Program-made: the position numbers and the translations under genes
The notes under the pieces: generated by a model
The model's database searches: none
Told to the model about the DNA's origin: nothing
The model's input: the letters and a program-made list of their open reading frames with translations, nothing else
NCBI GenBank assembly: GCA_009859145.1
Contig: VRVR01000019.1
Coordinates: forward strand, 155,073 to 219,072
Reading direction: 5' to 3'
DNA length: 64,000 nt
Source: Andalucia godoyi
Lineage: Eukaryota > Discoba > Jakobea > Jakobida > Andaluciidae
Shown: positions 49,336-59,342 of the stretch, one piece after another
How the letters are laid out: every line of letters begins with the position of its first letter
Position numbering within the stretch: position 1 is the first letter of the stretch

Positions 49336-49440
49336 GCACGGGAAGCCGAGTTCGAGGCTGTGACAAGATAGAAGACAATGCTCGTAGCCCATGAGGGTAG
49401 AAATAGAGTGTGTTCTTCTTTTTTAAATTTTAATTAGAAA

Positions 49441-50946
49441 TTACTCGCCTTGCCCCATTGAAAATCCTGGCTTTCCATCAAAGAAATAAAGATTCTCTGT
49501 CTTGATCACATCGACGCCACGAGAAGCCAAGCATTCCAATAGTTTCACAACCTGCGCATACGGAAGAGGAGAATTGTCCATTGAACGGAATCGGCATCTC
49601 CAATGATCCACTGTGAACGTCTCGGGATATCCGTCTGGCCACACCTTGACTCCGCGATTCGTGATCAACTTCAAGCCGACGTCTTTGCACGTTGTTGTGG
49701 AACTTGTCAGGATGTTTGCAAGGTCGGAGGGCGTGCCGTTGGTGTATTCCACGAAAATATCCACTCCCATGAGTTCCTTCTTCTGCAGCTTGGCAGATGG
49801 CAGAGCGGCCCTATCTGAGAACAGCGACGGGCGCGAGCTGGTCGAGTCCGGAGAGAGCGCCGCTCCAGAGTACTTTAGAGGCTTCAAAACTCTGGGAAGC
49901 ATTTCCAACTCCGAGTTTTTCGCAACCGCCGCAGCAAACTCGCGGGTTCCTACGGCCTTGTCTTTTGATTCCGCAATGTCCACCGTTCGGATACCAGATT
50001 CCACTGTAGCCAACCAAGCATTATGCAGCCGCGACGCAACGTCGGCTTGCCCCAGATGGTTCAACATCATCACAGATGAAAGAAGCATTCCCGAGGGATT
50101 CGCAATGTTCTTTCCCGCAATCGTCGGCGCTGACCCGTGCACAGCCTCGAACATTGCATGCGTAGCTCCGATATTCGCAGACGCGCCGATGCCCACTGAC
50201 CCGGAAATCTCGGCTGCAATATCGGAAATAATGTCTCCGTAGAGGTTGAGTGTGACGATGACGTCAAACGCCGTGGGGTTGTTTGCCAATCGCGCTGCGC
50301 CAATGTCGATGATCATGACGTCCTGCTGAATTTCCGGATACTGCTCTCCTACCTCGCGGAAGACGCGGGTGAACAGGCCATCGGTTGCCTTCATGATGTT
50401 GTCCTTGACCATGCAGGTGACCTTCTTTCGGTTGTTTTTCTTGGCATAATCAAACGCGTACCGTACAATCCGTTCGCAACCAGGCTGGGTGATTAGCTTC
50501 AGACACTGAATCACCTGCTGTGTCTGGCGATGCTCAATTCCAGCGTACAAGTCCTCTTCGTTTTCACGAATGATGACCACATCCATGTCCGGAAACCTCG
50601 TTGGGATTGCAGGCGAAACCGCAACCACTGGCCGCATGTTGCAGTACAGCCCAAGGGTTTTCCGCAAACTCACATTCAGTGATTTGTACCCGGAACCTTG
50701 CGGCGTCGTGATCGGCCCTTTAAGAAGGACCTTGTTGCGGCGGATGGTGTCCCATGCACTCGGGGGAATTCCAGACGAATGCCCAGCCAAGTATGCTTGC
50801 TCACCCACAGATACTTCCTGAATGTCCAGCTGTGCACCAGAAGCTTTCAGACAGTGCACTACTGCGTCGGAGAGCGAAGGACCAATGCCATCGCCACGCG
50901 CGAGGGTGATGACGGGACGCGAAGTTGAGGAGAATCGTCGAAGCAT
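49441..50946 (-). CDS. Isocitrate dehydrogenase, C-terminally extended alphaproteobacterial/Thermus type
   Basis: A 501-residue decarboxylating dehydrogenase. The N-terminus 'MLRRFSSTSRP' looks like a short mitochondrial presequence before the core 'LARGDGIGP'. Substrate residues lie in 'SLNVSLRKTLGLYCNMRPV' and 'RENEEDLYAGIEH'. The metal-binding Asp block is 'DVIVTLNLYGDIISDIAAEI' and the cofactor loop is 'FEAVHGSAPTIAGKNIANP'. Residues about 390-501 form an extra C-terminal domain ('MGVDIFVEYTNG', 'PETFTVDHWRCRF', 'DVIKTENLYFFDGKPGFS'). That extension marks the ~480-500-residue IDH of Thermus and some Alphaproteobacteria, not the usual eukaryotic IDH1/2 or IDH3. Function in the citric-acid cycle is expected; NAD versus NADP preference is undecided. 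Confidence 0.88.
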   Translation of the reverse strand: MLRRFSSTSRPVITLARGDGIGPSLSDAVVHCLKASGAQLDIQEVSVGEQAYLAGHSSGIPPSAWDTIRRNKVLLKGPITTPQGSGYKSLNVSLRKTLGLYCNMRPVVAVSPAIPTRFPDMDVVIIRENEEDLYAGIEHRQTQQVIQCLKLITQPGCERIVRYAFDYAKKNNRKKVTCMVKDNIMKATDGLFTRVFREVGEQYPEIQQDVMIIDIGAARLANNPTAFDVIVTLNLYGDIISDIAAEISGSVGIGASANIGATHAMFEAVHGSAPTIAGKNIANPSGMLLSSVMMLNHLGQADVASRLHNAWLATVESGIRTVDIAESKDKAVGTREFAAAVAKNSELEMLPRVLKPLKYSGAALSPDSTSSRPSLFSDRAALPSAKLQKKELMGVDIFVEYTNGTPSDLANILTSSTTTCKDVGLKLITNRGVKVWPDGYPETFTVDHWRCRFRSMDNSPLPYAQVVKLLECLASRGVDVIKTENLYFFDGKPGFSMGQGE

Positions 50947-51762
50947 TATCCTGTGGAAGACAGTTATCGATCTCGAGGTCTGTTTTCCTTTTCCCTTTCC
51001 TTTTCCTTTTTTTAAACTTTTTGTTTAATGTCTTGTTGTTGTCGTCTTTGCAATTGTTCACGGTTAGTGAAAGGCTGCTTTTCAGACGAGATTCTTTATT
51101 TAAAATAAGAAATAAAGTAAAAAAACCAGATTCCGTGTGAAACACACAGGAAAGGAGGGGTTTTGAAATCTGCAGATCTGGATGCCCTTTAGTACAACAC
51201 TCGGCCACTCTCCCTACACAGTACACACGCGCACCCCTGGGTGGGCCGACTCCGATTTGCCGCGGTCGAACGAACGAGCAGCCAGAGAACGCAGCCAGCG
51301 GAGCACTTCGCAGGAAACACTGTTGCCACATTTGGAAATTTTTCAGCAAGCACTCGTCAATTCCTGTCAATCAAATGTGCTGTTGATGGGGAAAAAAAGA
51401 TTGAAACAAGCGGCCATTCTTGCCAGTTTTGTGTCACTCTGCGGTTTTTCGGGGAAAAGTAGAATCGGTAGAACTCCTCAAAGAATAATAATCGAAAGAA
51501 AAATAGTCGTAAAAAACCGTTTAATTTTAGAGACTCGTCCTCAAAAACAAAATTGAAATTAAAATTTAAAAAAAAATAGTAATTCATAATCATAAAAAAC
51601 AATCAAAACCAAAGGAGGGGAAAAGACTCGACTTGGAAATGGAGAGAGGGGAGAACCGCAAAACTGATAAAGAAAACGAGGGTATACGAAAGCAAAAATG
51701 GAAAACCGGGTCCGAAGAAAATCAAAAACACAGAGGTAAAATAAAAAAAAAACATCTCCTTC
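50947..51762. other. Intergenic region between IDH and DD3-3-like genes
   Basis: 816 bp. It has CCTTTTC repeats near 50983-51010, A/T-rich stretches near 51050-51130 and 51480-51600 and an A-rich stretch near 51735-51752. Frames of 120-190 codons lack conserved features. It is probably the IDH promoter and the 3' UTR of the DD3-3-like gene. Confidence 0.4.
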
Positions 51763-53709
51763 TCAGACGACCTTGATGGTGAACTTCTGGGACCGGTTGG
51801 AAAAGTTGTTGTTCCGTGAGCACATGAAATGCCACGTTCCGGGGTTCAGCTGAACAGGTATTGCTCGATAGTACGCAGGTGCGTTGTTGAGGTTCTGATC
51901 GATGTCGATTGCTGAGGTCAACCCCGCTCGAGCAAGATCCCGGATGAAATCATCACGACTGTTGTCGTTCCAAACACGCCTGATTGCCTTCTGCGCATCC
52001 ATGCGATCCATTGGGAAGTTGCCATCCCGGTTGGACATGAAGACAATGTTTGAGCGGTCTGTGTTCTCAGCTCCCTGCCCAGCACCTGCCGGGGTCGTGT
52101 TCGACCCGGTCCATTGGAAGACAACCCAGTCGTCCTGCGACACCGTCAGATCAGGAGGAGTGTAGTCATACTCCACAGCAGGATACACTTGCACAATGTT
52201 GCCACGACGTCCACGGACATTCACATTCACAACACGAGTTGAATCTGCCATTCCAGTGGGGCGGTCCATCAGATAAAAGACATGCGTACGATCCTGGAAC
52301 GTACGGGGCGTCTGCGCAGTGTCGACGGCAAGAGCCAGACCTTGCATCGCCCCAGTATTCAAATTGACAATGGGGTCTTCTTCAAAGAAGTTCAGGTTGG
52401 ACGGATCCATCGGAACCGCATGGCGCTCATTGCCAGGATTCGGAGAATTGAAATTGGAATCAATATTGAAGGCATCCGAGTACGTTGCGTACTGCGCCGT
52501 CGTGTTGACACCAGGGGGCATTTGCCATGGCTGGAGACCGTGGAGATCGCCCGTAGTAATGTTGTACCGAAGGCGGAGCAGGCAACGACACTCCGTGGTT
52601 CCACAGGCCTGTTCCGTTGTCGGGGTCTTCCAGAGATAGCTTGGTGGAAGACCATCCAGAGAATTTCCAAGATGATTGTCGCGTCCCCACTCTGCCTCCC
52701 GACAATCGACATTCGGCATGTTCACACCGTCTCCGGTAGCTGCGTTATTTGGTCCCCACATGGTAGTCGTAGTTTTGGATGCCCAAACGCAGGTTCCTGA
52801 CGCGGTGCAAGCATTTTGGTTGTTGAACGTCCAGCAAGTCCGCTGAGCAGTCGTCTGGCAACCCGTCGATGCCCAGGTCGGGCACTCGCACTCCTCGCGA
52901 GCAACATTATTAAACGACTGCGCCCGGTAGTACGCACAGCGCTTTTCCGGCTCAGAGGTCAACACTGCAATGTCTCTCCAGGTGGTGGGATGCCAGTAAG
53001 GGTAGTGGTCACGCTCCTCGGGGCATTCGTTGCCGGAACGAAGGCCACCCGGATTCTGGCGCGTATTCTGCGCTGCGTTTCCAACATTCTGATCTGCAAT
53101 CCACAACCCGCGGTTTCGCGAACGCGTCTGGCACTTGGTGTACCACGCAGTCGGTTCCTGGATACCGGCACCATTTGTGCCGTCTCCGTCGTTCGTGTTC
53201 GAGCCATCCGAAATAAGAAAAGTCTGCCCATTGTACTTACGAGGCGCGCCCAAAGCAGGAACACACTCGTACTGGATGACGATCTGGCAATTTGCCTTGC
53301 CATTCTTACCGCAAGAATGCTGCTGCGTCCATTCGATGTACATCTCTGAACCTTCAAAAAACCGGTAAGGAGCAGACTGCGTATTCGCTCCGTTTCCATC
53401 CGTCTGCGTAAGGTCTGCAAGCACCCCCACATCGTTTCGGGTATTTCCCGTGCAACCGCTTGCAACAGCGCCGTATCCTGGATTCGCACGGTCATTTGAA
53501 GGATCAGGCATGTTCGGGCACCACTCCCCAACATTGTATCCGCCGCGGTCATTGTTTTGAGAGTCAAACACACGATTCGGGTTCCTACGGTTTTGCTCCG
53601 CCTCGTTCAAACGATTGTTGGAGCCTGGAGGACTATGCAGATACACATCACCATGTACAAGCGCGACCAACAGCGCAACTCCACATAAAAGAAGGAGGAA
53701 ACTGCGCAT
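51763..53709 (-). CDS. DD3-3-like secreted protein with C-terminal cupredoxin-like domain
   Basis: A 648-residue secreted protein. A signal peptide (residues 1 to about 20) precedes 'DVYLHSPPGSNNRLNE' and 'RVFDSQNNDRGGYNVG', the signature N-terminus of Dictyostelium protein DD3-3 and its relatives in several animals and protists. Some 18 Cys residues are spread over residues 65-380, implying an extracellular disulfide-rich fold. The C-terminal ~190 residues, with 'YDYTPPDLTVSQDDWVVFQW' and a 'GTWHFMCSRNNNFSNRSQKF' strand, resemble a cupredoxin-like beta-sandwich; the copper ligand set is incomplete, so metal binding is uncertain. DD3-3 was described as a regulated Dictyostelium transcript and its biochemical role is not known. 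The start at 53709 gives a perfect signal peptide. Confidence 0.87.
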   Translation of the reverse strand: MRSFLLLLCGVALLVALVHGDVYLHSPPGSNNRLNEAEQNRRNPNRVFDSQNNDRGGYNVGEWCPNMPDPSNDRANPGYGAVASGCTGNTRNDVGVLADLTQTDGNGANTQSAPYRFFEGSEMYIEWTQQHSCGKNGKANCQIVIQYECVPALGAPRKYNGQTFLISDGSNTNDGDGTNGAGIQEPTAWYTKCQTRSRNRGLWIADQNVGNAAQNTRQNPGGLRSGNECPEERDHYPYWHPTTWRDIAVLTSEPEKRCAYYRAQSFNNVAREECECPTWASTGCQTTAQRTCWTFNNQNACTASGTCVWASKTTTTMWGPNNAATGDGVNMPNVDCREAEWGRDNHLGNSLDGLPPSYLWKTPTTEQACGTTECRCLLRLRYNITTGDLHGLQPWQMPPGVNTTAQYATYSDAFNIDSNFNSPNPGNERHAVPMDPSNLNFFEEDPIVNLNTGAMQGLALAVDTAQTPRTFQDRTHVFYLMDRPTGMADSTRVVNVNVRGRRGNIVQVYPAVEYDYTPPDLTVSQDDWVVFQWTGSNTTPAGAGQGAENTDRSNIVFMSNRDGNFPMDRMDAQKAIRRVWNDNSRDDFIRDLARAGLTSAIDIDQNLNNAPAYYRAIPVQLNPGTWHFMCSRNNNFSNRSQKFTIKVV

Positions 53710-54619
53710 TGTCGGGGTGGTTCACCAAGCAAAATTGAAGGGAAGGGAAGAAGAAAGAAGAAAAGAAAAAGAAAAAGAAAAGGACAGCAACAAACAGACA
53801 ACGTCAAAAATGTATAGGATAATCCGCAAAAAGTATTACTGCTACTATTTCTTGAAGAAGAAGAAAAACACGATAGACGTGGGGTAATGTCGAAGATAAT
53901 AAAGGGGTTTCTCTCGGTGGTTTCACACAGATGAGAACGATGGGAAATAGCAAAGGAAAGAAGAAACCAAAAATTCCGGAGCGGACCTTCTCTTGTTGCT
54001 GCCAATTTGCACTCGCCAGTCGGGGACACTCGGACACCAGACGGAGAAAATAGTTCGTACACGTGCCTTCTGTGTACAGCGTAGGCCCAGCTGGGATTCT
54101 GTCTGATGGACATGCCCTCCCCCTTTTTTTCCGAAAAAGAATAAAGGAAACCCGGTGATCGACATACTTCGACGTCTTTCGATGCCCCAACGTGACGGAC
54201 TTTGCTGCCCATCAAACCCCATCGGGGTCGACACAAAAACAGATCAAAAAAGAAAGAGGGAAAAAAAAGACAGGGAAAATAGAGAATTCCCGATTCCCGA
54301 ATCGGTTTCTCTCTTCCCAAAGCCGGAAAACTCGCAAATTCTGACACACAATTGGGTATTCCCGACGTGCATTAATAATATCGTTACTAGTGTAGGATCG
54401 ATCAATTCATCATCTTCATGATTCAGCAATAGCAATAGCAATAGCAGAAGCAGAAGCAGTTCATCAGCAATTTACCATCCTTTTTTAGTGCTTCCGACAT
54501 TTACCATCACCGTTTCTGTTTGCGATCGTTATATATTTATATATTTATATATATTTGTGTTTGTGTGTTTGTGTGTTTGTGAGTGCGTGTGTATTTCGCG
54601 TTATTAGCTTGTTGTAATA
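53710..54619. promoter_or_regulatory. 0.9-kb divergent intergenic region
   Basis: It separates the divergent DD3-3-like gene and the FAM13-module membrane protein gene. It contains A/G-rich tracts (53745-53785), an AGCAAT/AGCAGA array (54423-54460) and TATATTTATA and TGTGTTTG repeats (54530-54590) just before the ATG at 54620. I see no credible gene. Confidence 0.45.
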
Positions 54620-57600
54620 ATGCTGAAAAGACGGTCGAATGCCGAGGGGGCAGAGGCGTTGGACGTGGACTACAGCCCCTTCCATCATAATGCTGCTGCG
54701 GAGCGCCAGACGAGCGCGACAGAGGTTGATCGAAACGGAGCAATCGTCCGATCGGGGCTCGGTGATCAGATGATTGTGAATTCCAATGCAGATTATAATG
54801 AGATTGAAGAGTGGATTAACAGGCGGAAAGAAAAACACGTGCGGAAGAAGAGAGTCGAGCTTCTCCGGAGGAGAAAAGAAGAAAAGATCGCGGCGAGAAA
54901 GCTGGAAAAGAAAGAGGGCAAAGCAAGAGGGCAGCTTCTACAGCAAAAAGAGAAGCTGTCTGCTGCCACTGGTCAACGCGCGGGAATTGAATCGAGAACG
55001 TTGGATGAAATCGCAGATGATGGAGCCGATGAGCTGTTTCCGAGAAAGCCTGCGAGACATGGTCATTTTGAGGACGACGACAGTGATGCGGATGCTGAAC
55101 CGTATGAAAATGGCGAGAACAGCGATGAGGACGATATTGGAGAGACCCACAGGAGGAATCGCGAGGAAGGAAGCGACGGGATGGATCGCAGTCTTTCTAA
55201 TGAGGATTTTGACGTGGATGAAGAGTTTGAAGGGATGGACAAAGGAGAAGACGAGTTTGACGATGATGCAGAGGGTCACATGTATGAAGAACGGCTGCGA
55301 TTGATTGCTCATGGAAGAGGCAAGAGCATAGACACGCATGCTTCCAAAGCTGCTGGCGCAGCTGCAGCTGTGGAGGCTGGGAAATCCGGGAAAGAAGAGG
55401 ATGCTGAGTTCGATGCGGAAGAAGATACTGTTCTCGATCTATATCGCGCCAAGCAGAAGCGCGTCTGGCTGTCTCGGATCTTTTCTACCAATTTGTACTG
55501 GTCTGAGAAGCTGCAATTGTTGTGGGATTTTGCGCAGTTGGTGGCGTTCTGGATTGCATTTCCTGTCCCGTTCCCAAAACTGTGGCTGGAAGACTCGTCG
55601 CTTGTTCGTGCATTCCTGTTTGACGTCCCTTTGGACCGAACGGGCGTGTCCTCGTGGTATTCGTTCGATCCCGCCACCTCACCTAGTGGACCCTTGTACA
55701 TTTTCATATTTGTGCTCGCTGGCTTGCCTGTGTTGCTCGCCGCAGTCTATGCTGTCCTCTCTCGATACAAGTCCCGAAACATGCAAAGGCTTGTCGTGTC
55801 GATCATGCAGTGCATCTACATGCCGGTTATCTATCATCTCGCAAAAATGGGCGTTTGTCAATCGGATGGTGGCGTGTTATTCACTTGCCAGCCACAGATC
55901 ACCGGCGGAGCCATCCCGCTGCTTGCAGTTTCGATCGTAATCATTGTTCTTTTCGGTATCGGCTTTCCATTCCTGATGATCCATGCCATCCAAAAGCGGC
56001 TGATCTACAAGTCTGGCCCGGATCATGACGCGTACATCCGTGCCAAAGAAGCCGAATACATTCTTAACTTGGATCGCGCGTACAAGAAGCACAACTTTTA
56101 TTTGTTCAGCTCGTTCAAGCGACACTCGGTTTTCTTCAAACCTTGCATGCTGCTGTTCAAGTTCCTGTGCATCGTTGTGCTGTGTGGCTTCCAGTCGGAT
56201 ATGCAGTGGCGAGCCATGACGATGTGCTTGCTGCTTGCGGTTCCCTTGCTCTGGTGCTTTTTCCGCCCTCCTTTCCGGTGCACGTCTTCCAGTTTGTGCT
56301 TGGAGATTCTCGGTTGGTGTCTGTTCGTGCCAATGCTGTTTGGATATCTAATCTCAACCGGAGCAGAATCTCCGATGCTGATTTCTACTGTTGTCCGCGT
56401 CTTTGTTATCTTCTTCCTCTCTGCCGGCCCATGTGCGGTGGCGTTGATTATTTTGTTTCGGTTGTTGTTTGAAAGAAACACAACGTGGCCTGTGAACGCT
56501 TCCTCCGTATCTCAGCTGACGAACGGCTACGAACATTTCGTGGCTGCCATTCATCACGCTAACAAGCTGCTTCGGCGAATTTCGGAAACCCGTCCTGAAC
56601 TTCAACGCTGCGATCTTATGTCGAAAATGATTCGAACGTTGAACGAATACTGGGAACAGGCGAGTTACGAAGAACATCCTTTGGCGAACACTCTGCAGTT
56701 TCGAATGGAGCGGTTGATCACGGAGTACAATCGGTACAAGAATATCACGTTGTTGCCGAATCGTGAGCTCGAAGACATCATTCTCGAATTCAAGGACAGG
56801 GCAGACACGCGAGAGAAGGATCTCATTCTGATGAAGCCAAAGAAGAGATCCATCCTGATGAAACTCCTCGCGCTGCGAGCATTCCAGACAGCGATCAAGA
56901 AACGTGAGTCCATTGTTGCGGATGAAGAGCAAGGGTTGGTTCCCCACGAAACAGACGCCCTCTTGTCGGATTACCAAAACAATGAAACGGGTGCGGATGA
57001 CGCCCCATCGGAACGCTCCGCGCAGTTCTTTGCCGTCTCTACGATTTTCGGACCGGACGCGACCGTGGATGAGCAACATGGTGCGGACGATGAAATGCCT
57101 TTGATAACCCCGGATACAAGCAAGTCGCAGCCATTTCTCGACTTTTCGCAGCCGGCTGTTCCGGAATCATCTCCAGACGAATTCGCGGGTATTCTAGATG
57201 TGGACGATTTCATCATTGATGAAAAGACAGGAAAACTGGCCTCTGTTGACATTGGTGAGACGACAGACCAGCAAAGCTTGGATGTGGGCCAAGGGGTTAC
57301 CGAGTCTCTGCAGGTGAGAACAGCCGCACGATTGGCCGTCATTCTCAACAAGATTCCGTCCGAGCAGCTTACCAAAGTCAAGAAGACGCTCAATGAACGA
57401 CTTCGTGAATTCGAGCAATCGTTCATTGCAGAGAATGGCAGGAAGCCGAAGATTTCGGATGTCAAACAAGTTCCCGAAATTTATAAGCTGTACAAACGAT
57501 TCTTGGTGGTGCGTTCGACTCTGAAAAAGAAGGATGTCGCCAACGATTCTGGCGACAATGTGCAAGACGGCCAACGTGCCACAGAAGTACCAGCACCCGC

Positions 57601-58669
57601 AGCCCCAGCCGTAGACACTGCACCTGCTCCTGCACTGGCGATCACAACTGATAAGATGGGTTCAGCGGAAGGTGTAGCAGCGGCTGAGGCTCCATCACCA
57701 CCAGTAGCAGCACCTGGCTCTCGGCCGACGTCTGCCCGGGGCTCTATCCACCAACTTCCTGCTCGCGTAACACCACTGGAAGACGCTAACGCTGGCGAAA
57801 AGACAGCGAGTGCTTCAAGATCTGCAACGCCGGTGCTCGCGGTACCAGACAATCTCTCTGTTCAATCACGGCCGTCTTCTGCAAAGACCCCTGTGGGGGC
57901 ACTTGTGAAATCTTCCCGTCGCCCCGATTCTGCTGCGAACAAGCGCCACGTGTCCTTCCCTGCCGCGGATACGGAATCCTCAGTTCCGTCGTCGTCGTCG
58001 AGATCCGTCACACCTGTTTCACCTCTGACCCAAACAGAAGCCAGCGCCAATTCCAATCCTGCAGCGGAAAAAGAAGCACCCCCAGTGTCAAAATCGCAGC
58101 CTGCGATTGCTGAACACGACACAACCCGAGCGCAAGGGCAACCGCTTTCAGACATTTCCGTTGCCCCGACATTGGATGAAACAAAAAAGAAGACGGATGT
58201 TACAGTTGAAGGGCTCCCAGCGCAAGTGATCCGCGACTCGTCAGCAGTTTTGGCTCCAGCATCGACCAACGTTGTCACGAGTCCTGTCGCGGCTGTTGTA
58301 CAGTCCGCTCCTGTTCCAGAACCGGTTCTAGCCCCAACCCCAGCAGTCGTCGCTGCCGTGGATTCGCAGCCTGCTGAAAGTCAAGAGGCGAAGCAGGTCT
58401 CTGGGCGGGAAATCTTGCTTCTCTCACCAGAAGAGCTGGTGGGCTTCACGAAGAAGTTACTACAGAAATTCGAGGCGGCCAAGGACGATGAAGAAGTCCA
58501 GGCAGAAATCGGTCGCGTTCGAGAACGCTGGAAGCGTATCATCTATGACTGGGAGAAGGAGTTTGCCAAGGAAAACGGTGTGAAGCCGGACAAGGACGAC
58601 AAACGGAAAATCAAGAATTGGTATGTGTGCTTCAAGCTCCTTACTGAGGCAACAACCAAGCCGTCTTGA
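54620..58669 (+). CDS. Polytopic membrane protein with two C-terminal FAM13-like modules
   Basis: A 1349-residue protein. The N-terminal 270 residues are charged, with a Lys/Arg/Glu coiled coil (about 75-115) and long acidic tracts. A membrane core follows (about 300-620), with roughly eight hydrophobic segments such as 'LYIFIFVLAGLPVLLAAVYAVL' and 'AMTMCLLLAVPLLWCFF'. Two copies of a FAM13A-type helical module lie behind it: 'NERLREFEQSFIAENGRKPK' near 920 followed by 'EIYKLYKRF', and 'IYDWEKEFAKENGVKPDKDD' near 1312 followed by 'NWYVCFKLL' at the C-terminus. In human FAM13A this module lies at the C-terminus of a Rho-GAP protein. No GAP or kinase domain is seen here. The membrane part resembles multi-pass proteins of oomycetes and other protists only in general layout. 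Function unknown. Confidence 0.78.
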   Translation: MLKRRSNAEGAEALDVDYSPFHHNAAAERQTSATEVDRNGAIVRSGLGDQMIVNSNADYNEIEEWINRRKEKHVRKKRVELLRRRKEEKIAARKLEKKEGKARGQLLQQKEKLSAATGQRAGIESRTLDEIADDGADELFPRKPARHGHFEDDDSDADAEPYENGENSDEDDIGETHRRNREEGSDGMDRSLSNEDFDVDEEFEGMDKGEDEFDDDAEGHMYEERLRLIAHGRGKSIDTHASKAAGAAAAVEAGKSGKEEDAEFDAEEDTVLDLYRAKQKRVWLSRIFSTNLYWSEKLQLLWDFAQLVAFWIAFPVPFPKLWLEDSSLVRAFLFDVPLDRTGVSSWYSFDPATSPSGPLYIFIFVLAGLPVLLAAVYAVLSRYKSRNMQRLVVSIMQCIYMPVIYHLAKMGVCQSDGGVLFTCQPQITGGAIPLLAVSIVIIVLFGIGFPFLMIHAIQKRLIYKSGPDHDAYIRAKEAEYILNLDRAYKKHNFYLFSSFKRHSVFFKPCMLLFKFLCIVVLCGFQSDMQWRAMTMCLLLAVPLLWCFFRPPFRCTSSSLCLEILGWCLFVPMLFGYLISTGAESPMLISTVVRVFVIFFLSAGPCAVALIILFRLLFERNTTWPVNASSVSQLTNGYEHFVAAIHHANKLLRRISETRPELQRCDLMSKMIRTLNEYWEQASYEEHPLANTLQFRMERLITEYNRYKNITLLPNRELEDIILEFKDRADTREKDLILMKPKKRSILMKLLALRAFQTAIKKRESIVADEEQGLVPHETDALLSDYQNNETGADDAPSERSAQFFAVSTIFGPDATVDEQHGADDEMPLITPDTSKSQPFLDFSQPAVPESSPDEFAGILDVDDFIIDEKTGKLASVDIGETTDQQSLDVGQGVTESLQVRTAARLAVILNKIPSEQLTKVKKTLNERLREFEQSFIAENGRKPKISDVKQVPEIYKLYKRFLVVRSTLKKKDVANDSGDNVQDGQRATEVPAPAAPAVDTAPAPALAITTDKMGSAEGVAAAEAPSPPVAAPGSRPTSARGSIHQLPARVTPLEDANAGEKTASASRSATPVLAVPDNLSVQSRPSSAKTPVGALVKSSRRPDSAANKRHVSFPAADTESSVPSSSSRSVTPVSPLTQTEASANSNPAAEKEAPPVSKSQPAIAEHDTTRAQGQPLSDISVAPTLDETKKKTDVTVEGLPAQVIRDSSAVLAPASTNVVTSPVAAVVQSAPVPEPVLAPTPAVVAAVDSQPAESQEAKQVSGREILLLSPEELVGFTKKLLQKFEAAKDDEEVQAEIGRVRERWKRIIYDWEKEFAKENGVKPDKDDKRKIKNWYVCFKLLTEATTKPS

Positions 58670-58746
58670 GCAAAAGAAGAAGTCTTCGTGTAAATATCTC
58701 TTCCATTTTCACTCCCGCTGCAGCAGAAAAGGCCGTTTCGTGAATA

Positions 58747-59131
58747 TCATCGAAGAACCACGTCGACTACCGTGGACAGCGGGCTAGAGGCTCGCTCAAA
58801 CATATCTGTGTATCCACAGCGAGTGCACGACACCGTCAGGAACTTCCGTCGTTGAATATTCAGCATCTTTGTGAGCAATCCGTCAACTTCCCGCATTTCA
58901 TCAACAGAGTATTCTTGATATCCGCATTTTGGCTGTGATGCGAAAATGCCATATTCACAACAGAAAACAAACAAATAAATAAGAACTCGCTCAGTCATAA
59001 AATGGGAGTCCAAAGGATCAAACAATCGTTGAGAGGAAACATACGCAGTGATAAGCAGGCGAATTCTTCACGCCAAGAATTGGCGAGCCGCCCCACGCGG
59101 ATCGAATCAGACTCCACAACGTGTGCAGCAT
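58747..59131 (-). CDS. Small zinc-ribbon protein (two exons)
   Basis: I reconstruct a two-exon gene of 90 residues. Exon 1 runs 59131-59045 (ATG to TGC), the intron 59044-58933 (GTATGT..CACAG, 112 nt) and exon 2 58932-58747. Splicing joins a Tyr-His-Cys end to 'PKCGYQEYSVDEMREVDGLL' and then 'QRRKFLTVSCTRCGYTDMF'. This completes a C-x2-C...C-x2-C zinc ribbon of the kind found in small predicted nucleic-acid-binding Zn-ribbon proteins (the bacterial/eukaryotic family often called zinc_ribbon_13, DUF2082-like). Without splicing, the first Cys pair is incomplete. The gene lies tail-to-tail 78 bp from the FAM13-module gene. Its function is unknown. Confidence 0.72.
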
Positions 59132-59157
59132 ATTGCATAATACTTAAAACAGAGATG

Positions 59158-59228
59158 GTGTGTGTGTGCGTGTGTGTGTGCGTGTGTGCGTGAGCGTATG
59201 AAAAGAAAGAAAGAGAGAGAGAGAGAGC
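59158..59228. repeat. GT and GA microsatellites
   Basis: A (GT)n-rich stretch (59158-59192) followed by GA repeats (59210-59228), between the zinc-ribbon and DNase II genes. Confidence 0.85.
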
Positions 59229-59342
59229 AGAAGAAAACAGGACGGAGCGGAACTCAGACTCGACTGAACTCGCGAGTGTTGCTCGCAGTGGTTCCTCTCT
59301 GTACCGGACGTTATTTTTGATTTCTTCGATTTTACTTGCTAC

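Noticed and set aside
50801-51556. Frames of 124 and 189 residues upstream of IDH
   Set aside because: No conserved features and they overlap the IDH N-terminus or AT-rich spacer.
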